Positions 11,201 to 18,442 of a stretch of 64,000 nucleotides of DNA are shown piece after piece (within the stretch, counting starts at the first letter, position 1; every line of letters begins with the position of its first letter). Under the pieces are notes generated by a model. The model saw only the letters and a list, made by a program, of their open reading frames with translations, did not search any database and had not been told where the DNA came from. This DNA is from Nitrosomonas communis (GTDB lineage Bacteria; Pseudomonadota; Gammaproteobacteria; Burkholderiales; Nitrosomonadaceae). The translations under genes were made by a program, and so were the position numbers. The DNA lies in contig NZ_CP011451.1 in the NCBI RefSeq assembly GCF_001007935.1, positions 1,612,001 to 1,676,000 of the forward strand, given 5' to 3'.

Positions 11201-12933
11201 CCTTCATTCTCCAACTTAATAGGTAAAGGAGAAGTGACAATATTGCCCAGCGCATCATGTGGCACACGTAATTGGCGCAAGGCACCCGACATCACTTGAC
11301 TGAATAGAGGAGCTGCCACAGCCCCTCCGTAATATTGTCCTGCTGAAGGCTCATCAATCATCACAGCAACAACTAGACGAGGATTAGATACTGGCGCATA
11401 ACCGACAAAAGTAGAAATATATCGGTTCTTTGCATAACCTTTCATACCACCTTCCAATGGCTTATGCGCTGTTCCAGTTTTGCCAGCAACTCGATAACCG
11501 TTGACTTTAGCTTGCAAGCCGGTACCGCCTGGCTGCACTACTGTCTCCAGCATCCTGCTCATGGCCAGTGCCGTTTCACGTGAAATCACTTGCTGACCAA
11601 CAGGTGGGGCATCCCGTTTTAATAGCGATACAGGTTTGAGCTCTCCTCCTGCAGCAAAGAGCGTGTACGCACGTGCTAACTGCATTAAATTGACTGATAT
11701 TCCATGGCCATAGGACATCGTAGCCTGCTCGATCGGTCGCCACTTATGGTAAGGACGCAACCTACCGTTTTCTTCTCCCGGAAAGTTTGCTCCCGTTGGC
11801 ATACCAAAACCAGAGCGACTCAGCATTTCCCACAATGTTTTAGGGGGTAACATCAAAGCAATTTTTGCTGCCCCCACATTACTCGATTCTTGGATAACTT
11901 GAGATACAGAAATTGTTCCTTTATTACGGACGTCCCGTATCGTAGCGTTTCCTATTTTCAGCATACCCGGAGAGGTATGAAACAACGTATTGGGATTAAT
12001 CTTGCCTATCTCCATCGCGACAGCGACAGCAAATGGCTTGAGTGTCGAGCCCGGTTCAAAAACATCAACTAACGCTCGATTACGTGTGGTTCCAGGCCGT
12101 ATAGTTGATCGCTGGTTAGGGTTATAGGAGGGATAATTGGCTAATCCCAGCACTTCTCCTGTCGGTACATCCAACACAATCACACTACCCGCCTTAGCCT
12201 GATTAGCTTTAACTGCCCGCTTTAATTCTCGATGAGCAAGATATTGGATTTTACTATCAATCGATAACATCAAGTTTTGGCCAGGTTTGGGTGAGCGAAT
12301 TTTTTCGACACTTTCTATGACACGCCCGATACGATCCTTGATAACGCGCCGGCTACCGTGCTCACCCGTAAGGATATCTTCCCATGCTAGTTCTACACCT
12401 TCTTGTCCCTTTCCATCTATATCAGCAAAACCAGTAATGTGGGCAGCCACATCCCCTGTTGGGTAATACCGGTAAAATTCCCGTTTAAGATACACACCGG
12501 CTATTTTTAGATTAGCTACACCAGATGCCATTTCCGGTGATAGTTGTCTTCTTAGATAGACAAATCTCTTATCCTGATCAAGAACTCGCTTGCGTAAATC
12601 TGTTATATCCATTTCGAGCAATTGAGCTAATGCCTGTAATTGCTCGGGTGTTGCGTTTACTTTTTGTGGATCAGCCCAAACAGATTTTACTGGGGCACTG
12701 ATCGCCAGTATCTCACCATACCGATCTGTTATTTTTCCCCGTTGCGCATTCAATTCCACGATACGGCTATAGCGTGACTGTCCTTGTTGTTGGAGAAAAT
12801 CCTTATTCAGTCCTTGCAGATAAATAGCGCGCCCTGCCAGTACGGCCAACCCCAACAGCAATAGCATTATCAGCAATCGTGAACGCCATAGAGGTAAAGC
12901 TAAAGACGAGGCAGGATCGCGTCTCATGATCAA
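11197..12933 (-). CDS. ftsI: Peptidoglycan transpeptidase FtsI (PBP3)
   Basis: Class B penicillin-binding protein that cross-links septal peptidoglycan with FtsW. A short basic cytoplasmic tail and one membrane anchor (residues 18-37) precede the dimerisation domain. The transpeptidase signatures are complete: S296-T-L-K299 with the nucleophile serine, S350-S-N352, and K485-T-G-T488. The 578-residue length is normal. It overlaps ftsL and murE by 4 bases each. Confidence 0.97.
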   Translation of the reverse strand: MIMRRDPASSLALPLWRSRLLIMLLLLGLAVLAGRAIYLQGLNKDFLQQQGQSRYSRIVELNAQRGKITDRYGEILAISAPVKSVWADPQKVNATPEQLQALAQLLEMDITDLRKRVLDQDKRFVYLRRQLSPEMASGVANLKIAGVYLKREFYRYYPTGDVAAHITGFADIDGKGQEGVELAWEDILTGEHGSRRVIKDRIGRVIESVEKIRSPKPGQNLMLSIDSKIQYLAHRELKRAVKANQAKAGSVIVLDVPTGEVLGLANYPSYNPNQRSTIRPGTTRNRALVDVFEPGSTLKPFAVAVAMEIGKINPNTLFHTSPGMLKIGNATIRDVRNKGTISVSQVIQESSNVGAAKIALMLPPKTLWEMLSRSGFGMPTGANFPGEENGRLRPYHKWRPIEQATMSYGHGISVNLMQLARAYTLFAAGGELKPVSLLKRDAPPVGQQVISRETALAMSRMLETVVQPGGTGLQAKVNGYRVAGKTGTAHKPLEGGMKGYAKNRYISTFVGYAPVSNPRLVVAVMIDEPSAGQYYGGAVAAPLFSQVMSGALRQLRVPHDALGNIVTSPLPIKLENEG

Positions 12934-13238
12934 GGAAACTCCTTATAGAGCCGGCTTGAGGCATGATCAGGCAAAATAACTTGAATATTTAAGGAGGCTG
13001 GTACAGTCATATCAAGCTTTCCTCTGGCAATTTTTTCAACATGTCCATGCATCGCCCATGTTCTCTGCTCAAGTAGCAGTTGATTCCATTCTATTGCCAA
13101 TTGATCAGCCAGCTCCTGCTCTTTCTCTAACAATATAAAAAGTTTACGTGCCTCATGCTGTGAGGTAACGATGCCTAACCCACAAATAATAAGAATCACA
13201 GCCAAATAAATATTCAGTTTAGTCATATAATTACTCAC
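12930..13238 (-). CDS. ftsL: Cell division protein FtsL
   Basis: Small bitopic divisome protein that works with FtsB and FtsQ to activate FtsWI. It has a short cytoplasmic tail, one hydrophobic segment near residues 8-25, then a heptad-like periplasmic stretch rich in leucine, glutamate and glutamine that should form a coiled coil. The longest frame starts at a GTG overlapping the rsmH stop by 8 bases; an ATG four codons in (13226) is equally plausible. Identification leans on size, topology and position between rsmH and ftsI. Confidence 0.9.
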   Translation of the reverse strand: MSNYMTKLNIYLAVILIICGLGIVTSQHEARKLFILLEKEQELADQLAIEWNQLLLEQRTWAMHGHVEKIARGKLDMTVPASLNIQVILPDHASSRLYKEFP

Positions 13239-14181
13239 TAATTATGATTCTTTCTGCCACACGCATGACCGCGCTTCTTGCGCGTGGATTAACCGCTATT
13301 TCCTGTGCGCCCGGCCGCGTTGCCTTTCCTACCAATCGTAACCGCTGTTTACTCAACGCCTTCACTTCTCTATCACGCAAAGGAAGTTTATGCGGCAGCC
13401 TATCTGAGCTTGCTTCCGTGCGCATAAAACGTTTTACTATGCGATCCTCAAGTGAATGAAAACTGATGGCGACCAATCGCCCACCAGGGTTTAATAAATC
13501 TACACATTGCGGCAAAGTTAACAACAATTCTTCAAGTTCTTGATTAAGGTATATCCGTATCGCCTGAAAAGTGCGTGTGGCAGGATGATGCTTACCTTCC
13601 CGCTGATACCCACGCGCGCGCACGACCGCTGCTACAATCTCGGCAAGTTGAATCGTGCTAGAAATAGGATGCCGTGCTCGTGCCATAACAATCGCTCTCG
13701 CAATCTGCTTAGCATTCCGTTCCTCACCATAGTTTCTAATTACTTCTTCTAACTGTGACTCCGTAACAGAATTAAGCCACTCTGCCGCTGTTTGCCCACA
13801 GCTAGTATCCATCCGCATGTCAAGCGGGCCTTCTAAGCGAAAGCTAAATCCACGTGTACTTTCATCCAGTTGAGACGAAGACACTCCGAGATCTAACAGC
13901 ACGCCGTCTACGCGTTCTACTCTTAATGCGAGCAATTCATTTTGTATCTTGACGTAACTGCAGTGCCTTATACTGAATCGCTTATCATCAATCATTGCTG
14001 CCGCTTTGATCGCAGCCAAATCTTTATCAAATGCAATCAAACGTCCTTTTTTACCCAATCTGGATAAAATCAAACGACTATGTCCACCATACCCAAATGT
14101 ACCATCTACATAAACCCCATCTGTTTTGATTGCTAACGCATCGATAGCTTCATTTAGCAGAACGGGTAAATGCACAACCAT
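13231..14181 (-). CDS. rsmH: 16S rRNA m4C1402 methyltransferase
   Basis: SAM-dependent methyltransferase (formerly MraW) that modifies C1402 in the ribosomal P site. The start HLPVLLNEAIDAL, the SAM-binding VDGTFGYGGHS, the DLGVSSSQLD motif, and the C-terminal ISFHSLEDRIVKRF are all conserved. The 316-residue length is normal. It follows mraZ by 9 bases, the standard opening of the dcw operon. Confidence 0.97.
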   Translation of the reverse strand: MVVHLPVLLNEAIDALAIKTDGVYVDGTFGYGGHSRLILSRLGKKGRLIAFDKDLAAIKAAAMIDDKRFSIRHCSYVKIQNELLALRVERVDGVLLDLGVSSSQLDESTRGFSFRLEGPLDMRMDTSCGQTAAEWLNSVTESQLEEVIRNYGEERNAKQIARAIVMARARHPISSTIQLAEIVAAVVRARGYQREGKHHPATRTFQAIRIYLNQELEELLLTLPQCVDLLNPGGRLVAISFHSLEDRIVKRFMRTEASSDRLPHKLPLRDREVKALSKQRLRLVGKATRPGAQEIAVNPRARSAVMRVAERIIISE

Positions 14182-14190
14182 ACCCCAGCA

Positions 14191-14637
14191 TTACAATGAG
14201 AACCCTTCCAGCTCGGGGGGCATATTCCCATCTTTATATACAAGCGCCGCCTCAATTTCTTGATTCCACTTTTCAGCATCCCACAACTCAAATTTCTCAC
14301 CCTGACCAACTAACACAATATCTTTGACCAAACTGGCAAACTGCCGTAAGGGCGCCACGACCAGTACCCGTCCCGCACTGTCCATTTCAACATCACATGC
14401 ATTACCTACAATAAGACGTTGCAAGCTACGACTTTGTGGATTGAAACTAGAGAGACTATTCAGTTTTTTTTCTATGGGTTCCCAAGAAGGCTGGGGGTAA
14501 ATCAGCAAGCATCTTGAAGGATCAGCAGTAATTACTAAATTTCCGGCACAGCTGGATAATAATTCTTCGCGGTACTTCGCAGGCACCGCAAACCTGCTCT
14601 TACTATCCAGGCAAAGTTGTGTAATCCCGCGAAACAT
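14191..14637 (-). CDS. mraZ: Transcriptional regulator MraZ
   Basis: First gene of the dcw operon and a DNA-binding repressor of it in other bacteria. Two AbrB-like halves are visible, each with the family pattern of an arginine-containing loop: LDSKSRFAVPAKYRE near the N-terminus and MDSAGRVLVVAPLRQ in the second half. The 148-residue length is typical. The ATG is preceded by AAGGAGC at good spacing. The promoter upstream carries its likely own binding site. Confidence 0.97.
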   Translation of the reverse strand: MFRGITQLCLDSKSRFAVPAKYREELLSSCAGNLVITADPSRCLLIYPQPSWEPIEKKLNSLSSFNPQSRSLQRLIVGNACDVEMDSAGRVLVVAPLRQFASLVKDIVLVGQGEKFELWDAEKWNQEIEAALVYKDGNMPPELEGFSL

Positions 14638-14687
14638 GCCGCTCCTTTATTTTTTATTGGAAGCTCACGCTATATTCCAAATACCCT

Positions 14688-14721
14688 CCACTCTTCCCCA
14701 CTTTTTACCACCCTTTGCCAC
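14688..14721 (-). promoter_or_regulatory. MraZ box: four GTGG repeats at 10-bp period
   Basis: Read on the minus strand, GTGG occurs four times at exactly 10-base intervals (plus-strand CCAC at 14688, 14698, 14708 and 14718). MraZ is known to bind direct repeats of this type, TGGG-like units separated by about 5 bases, upstream of dcw operons. The array lies between the -10 element and the mraZ start, as expected for autorepression. Confidence 0.85.
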
Positions 14722-14748
14722 TCTAATCAAAAAAATGAGGGTAGTCAA
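14720..14748 (-). promoter_or_regulatory. Predicted sigma70 promoter of the dcw operon
   Basis: On the minus strand TTGACT (14743-14748, 5 of 6 to consensus) is followed after 17 bases by TAGAGT (14720-14725, 4 of 6). The -10 element abuts the MraZ repeats, so repressor binding would cover the start of transcription. Confidence 0.6.
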
Positions 14749-14910
14749 GCAGAAAAATATACACTTTTCACTTGTGTGACAAAGACTTAAAAGAAATAAG
14801 CAAGGCCTTAAAAATAAACAAAATTACTTTAATTTTGAGAATAAATTGCCGATAAATATCGATAAGCTATCGTGTAAAATGAATTTCCAATTGAGCAATT
14901 AACAAATAGT

Positions 14911-15169
14911 TTTTAGCGTAGTAATCCGCTAGAGGCGGCAAGGCGCGCAGAAGAAACAAGCGGCGTCAGAGCTTGAGGAGTAAAGTTGGAATGTCGCGCT
15001 GGAGAAGACCGACCCATCACTGGTGCTAATCCGCCCGTTTTTTAGCGTGGTCATGGGTCACGTCGGCGACATTGGTGAGTCCGTGGCAACGGACATCCCG
15101 TTTGAAAGAGTGAGTACAACGACGTGCCTGAACCAGCGCGACATTCCAATAGAGATAATGGAGGATGTC
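14911..15169 (+). ncRNA. Candidate bridge-RNA region of the IS110 element
   Basis: In IS110-group elements the structured RNA that guides recombination is encoded in the leader before the transposase. This leader holds a perfect 17-base inverted repeat, TTGGAATGTCGCGCTGG at 14986-15002 and its complement at 15133-15149. It encloses 130 bases that contain a TCCGT-GGCA-ACGGA hairpin (15080-15093), and a further CCGC/GCGG hairpin lies at 14926-14938. The RNA ends and the loops that would pair with target and donor cannot be assigned by eye. Confidence 0.4.
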
Positions 15170-16500
15170 ATGGCAAAGTTCAAGCAAAGTAAATTGGAGT
15201 TAATCCATCCGAATGCAGCGGGGATTGATATTGGCTCTGCGAGCCATTTTGTGGCGGTACCGCCGGATCGAGATAACAAGCCGGTAAGGGAATTCAAGAG
15301 TTTCACCGCAGACCTGAATGGTTTAGCGGACTGGTTAGAGGCTGTGAAATTGACACTGTGGCAATGGAATCGACGGGGGTATACTGGATTCCACTGCATG
15401 AACTTTTGGAGTCGCGCGGGCTGACTGTGTATCTAGTAAATGCGCGGCACGTTAGAAATGTTTCTGGCCGGAAGTCGGATGTACTGGACTGCCAATGGTT
15501 ACAGCAACTGATGAGCTTTGGGTTGTTGTCTGGCGCATTCCGTCCGAAAGATGAGATATGTGCACTACGAGCCATATCTCGTCAACGCGATATGCTGATC
15601 CGTTATCAGGCGCGACATGTGCAACATATGCAAAAGGCTCTGGCGCAAATGAACATACAATTGGCGAACGTGATTTCGGATATTGTGGGCGAAACCGGTC
15701 AAAAGATCGTTCGTGCCATCATTACTGGTGAGAGAGATGGGCACATCCTGGCGAATCTCAAGAGCAATCGCATCCGGGCTGGCAAAGACGAGATTGAGAA
15801 ATCGTTAATCGGGAATTGGCGGGAAGAACACCTGTTTGCACTCAAGCAAGCGATGTCACTCTATGACGCCTACAGCGAACGACTCACCGAATGTGACCGG
15901 CAGCTTGAAACCATGCTGGCGGCACTTCAGGTGCACAAGGTAGAGATCTGCCAGAAGAAGCGCCGCTCCAATGTCAAGAACGCTCCCAAATTTGATTTGC
16001 GTGCCCATCTGATTGGCATGTGTGGGGTTGATTTGACGCGAATTGACGGCATCGAAGTGACGACTGCGATGAAAGTCCTGAGTGAAGTGGGCGCTGACAT
16101 GAGCAGGTTCAAGAGTGCGAAGCAGTTTGCCTCGTGGCTTGGGTTGTGTCCTGGAACAAAGATATCGGGCGGAAAAGTGCTATCGGGGGCAAGCAAGCGC
16201 ACAGCGAACCGTGCGGCTCAGGCACTGCGCATGGCGGCAGTTTCATTGAAATCCAGCCAGTCTGCACTGGGTGCCTATTACAGAAGATTATGTGGCAGAC
16301 TCGACAAGGCAAAGGCAATCACAGCGACAGCACACAAACTGGCGCGCTTGATCTACACGATGCTAACGAAAGGAACCGAGTACGTCGATAAAGGGCAGGA
16401 GTACTATGAGGAGCGATATCGTCAACGCGTGTTGCATCATCTGACTGTTCGCGCTCGGAAGCTGGGGTTTAATCTTACCCCTGTTCCTGAGGCTACTTAA
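15170..16500 (+). pseudogene. IS110-family transposase, single-base frameshift
   Basis: The ATG at 15170, with GGAGG just upstream, begins an N-terminal DEDD domain (AGIDIGSASHFVAV). Reading then has to change frame near 15342 to continue into VAMESTGVYWIPLHELLE and the rest of the protein. Inserting one base after the GC of codon GCT would give WLEACEIDTVAMESTG, the usual family sequence, so one nucleotide is missing. The downstream part is complete: GRKSDVLDCQWLQQL, then the C-terminal transposase domain with LGLCPGTKISGGK and SGASKRTANRAAQALR. IS110 enzymes are not known to use programmed frameshifting, so decay or a sequencing error is likelier. Confidence 0.85.
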
Positions 16501-16564
16501 TATTTGCTGTAAAACCATTGTATTACATTTGTTTCTTGAAAGTGACAGAGCAAAAGAGTAAAGG

Positions 16565-17209
16565 ATGATTTTACTTAAAGAAAAACAGCGAAATGCGCCT
16601 GTATTCTGGGAACAAGCGAGGAATGATTTAGCAAAACGAGATCCCGTCATGCAACGGCTCGTAAGCCAATTTAACGATTCCGCACTTTATTCGCGCGGAG
16701 ATGCTTTTACTACACTGGTTCGTGCTATTATTGGCCAGCAAATATCGGTCAAAGCTGCAGCAAGTGTATGGCAAAAACTAGCGACTGTTTTATCGAATAT
16801 TACACCTGAAAATTTGTATAGCATCGATACAGAGATATTACGAACATGTGGTCTATCTGGAAGAAAAATAAGTTATCTGCAAGATTTATCCGAGCGATTC
16901 ATACAAGGTGGATACGACGAAATAGCTTGGCAAAAGATGAATGATGAGGCTCTGATTACTCACCTCATACAGATAAAGGGTATTGGTCGCTGGACCGCTG
17001 AAATGTTTCTGATCTTTTATATGCAGCGGCCAGATGTTCTCCCCTTAGCCGACATTGGATTGCAACGAGCTGTAAGCATTTACTATAATGGCAATCAACC
17101 AATAGAGAAAAATAGATTACAAACACTTGCCACAAACTGGCGGCCTTGGCGTTCGGTAGCCACCTGGTACCTATGGCGCAGTCTTGACCCTATACCCATC
17201 GATTATTAG
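16565..17209 (+). CDS. DNA-3-methyladenine glycosylase II-type protein
   Basis: Predicted base-excision repair enzyme of the helix-hairpin-helix GPD superfamily, closest in layout to AlkA without its N-terminal domain. It has IIGQQISVKAA around residues 55-65, the hairpin IKGIGRWTAEM at 137-147, and the catalytic aspartate D163 in PLADIGLQ. The 214-residue length matches the short bacterial AlkA group. It is divergent from the dcw operon with the IS110 element between, and convergent with the ABC permease gene downstream. Substrate range is inferred from the family. Confidence 0.88.
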   Translation: MILLKEKQRNAPVFWEQARNDLAKRDPVMQRLVSQFNDSALYSRGDAFTTLVRAIIGQQISVKAAASVWQKLATVLSNITPENLYSIDTEILRTCGLSGRKISYLQDLSERFIQGGYDEIAWQKMNDEALITHLIQIKGIGRWTAEMFLIFYMQRPDVLPLADIGLQRAVSIYYNGNQPIEKNRLQTLATNWRPWRSVATWYLWRSLDPIPIDY

Positions 17210-17246
17210 GCAGATAATATCGCAAAAGACATAGACGTAAACATAA

Positions 17247-17426
17247 GGGCGCCTCTAAAAATTCAGAGTTCTAAACAAGACAAGGCGAGAACAAAAAATG
17301 TTGATTCAGCCTATCACTGATAGGTAAGGAGATATTTCTTGTGAATAACGTAGTATTATGACAGGATGGGGTAAGCAGGCAATCCGCGAAGCGGGCGCTC
17401 GCAAATATGAATTTTTAGAAGGGCTC
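17247..17426. repeat. MITE-like element, 180 bp, with terminal inverted repeats
   Basis: The stretch between the glycosylase and the permease gene is bounded by imperfect 19-base inverted repeats: GGGCGCCTCTAAAAATTCA at 17247-17265 and the complement of GAGCCCTTCTAAAAATTCA at 17408-17426. The inner 12 bases are identical. No open frame lies inside. Size and ends fit a non-autonomous miniature element; the mobilising transposase is not identifiable here and no clear target duplication is seen. Confidence 0.6.
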
Positions 17427-17442
17427 TTAAATTCATCCTATA

Positions 17443-18420
17443 TCATTCCAGCCTGATCCTTGGATCTACCAGAGTATAAGATATATCAGTCAATATCAGA
17501 CCTACGATGTAGAGCAAAGACCCCAGAAACACCATAGCGCGAACTACGGCAAAATCCTGAGAATTGATTGCCTCAATAGTATAACTTCCCAATCCTGGTA
17601 TACCAAAAAACGACTCAGTAATCAGACTGCCAAGAAACAATAATGGAATAACTACCACTGCACCCGTAAGAATTGGAATCAGAGCATTTTTGAGTACATG
17701 CCTGAATAATACAATACTTTCTGGCAAACCTTTGGCGCGTGCAGTCCGAACATACTCCTTATTCATTTCTTCCAGAAAAATTGTGCGATACCACCGTACA
17801 TTCGCTCCAGCACTACTTATTACCCCGATGATAATGGGTAATAGCAAAAACCTGCCTGCATCTAGTTCACTACCATAACCAGAAATAGGCACTAAATGCC
17901 ACAACTTACTTACAAGAAATTGGCCGCCAATAATATAAAACAAACTTGAAATCGACATGAGCGCCACACACATTACGACACCCCAGAAATCTATATAAGT
18001 CATGCGAAAAAAAACCATAACCAGCGCAAAAGTAATATGAGCTAGCAACCCCAATAAAAATATTGGCAGCGCAATTGCCAGACTCGGCAACATCCGTGAT
18101 TTGATTTCATGCGCAATATCGCGCCCGTCATCAGCATGACCAAAATCAAATACAAACATTGCGATTGATTTCTCAAAGAATATGGTGCCAGTCAGTTTTG
18201 CTAGACCCTCAGCCTCGGGATTATACAGCAAGGGTTTATCATAACCGTGTTCTAGCTTCCACTTCATGATTGCCTCATCCGTCACATGCTTGACCCCTAG
18301 ATGCATCCGTGCCATATCATCAGGCGTATTAACTACAAAAAACAAGGTGAAAGTGATGAGATTAACCCCCACTAAAATTGGGATTGCATAGAGAATGCGT
18401 CTAAAAATGTAATTAAGCAT
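17443..18420 (-). CDS. Peptide-type ABC transporter permease (DppB/YejB-like)
   Basis: Inner-membrane subunit of a binding-protein-dependent importer. It starts with the typical MLNYIFRRILYAIPILVGV membrane segment, has about six hydrophobic helices in all, and carries the EAA loop YVRTARAKGLPESIVLFRHV that contacts the ATPase, followed by ALIPILTG. The 325-residue length and long periplasmic loop after helix 1 match DppB/YejB proteins. It follows the binding-protein gene by 22 bases. No second permease or ATPase gene lies nearby, so the transporter would need subunits from elsewhere. Confidence 0.9.
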   Translation of the reverse strand: MLNYIFRRILYAIPILVGVNLITFTLFFVVNTPDDMARMHLGVKHVTDEAIMKWKLEHGYDKPLLYNPEAEGLAKLTGTIFFEKSIAMFVFDFGHADDGRDIAHEIKSRMLPSLAIALPIFLLGLLAHITFALVMVFFRMTYIDFWGVVMCVALMSISSLFYIIGGQFLVSKLWHLVPISGYGSELDAGRFLLLPIIIGVISSAGANVRWYRTIFLEEMNKEYVRTARAKGLPESIVLFRHVLKNALIPILTGAVVVIPLLFLGSLITESFFGIPGLGSYTIEAINSQDFAVVRAMVFLGSLLYIVGLILTDISYTLVDPRIRLE

Positions 18421-18442
18421 ACAACTTAAGAATTATTCCAAT

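Larger units (their letters stand above)
14911..16510 (+). mobile_element. IS110-family insertion element (ends approximate)
   Basis: An IS110-type DEDD transposase gene with a G+C-rich untranslated leader of about 240 bases sits in AT-rich flanks between the dcw promoter and an unrelated gene. A long 5' and short 3' noncoding part fits the IS110 group rather than the IS1111 group. These elements lack ordinary terminal inverted repeats and often leave no target duplication, so the boundaries given are only where base composition changes. The transposase is frameshifted, so this copy is probably not autonomous. Confidence 0.7.

Noticed and set aside
15330..15360. Programmed frameshift in the IS110 transposase
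   Set aside because: No slippery heptamer with a following structure was seen at the junction, and IS110 enzymes are normally made from one frame.
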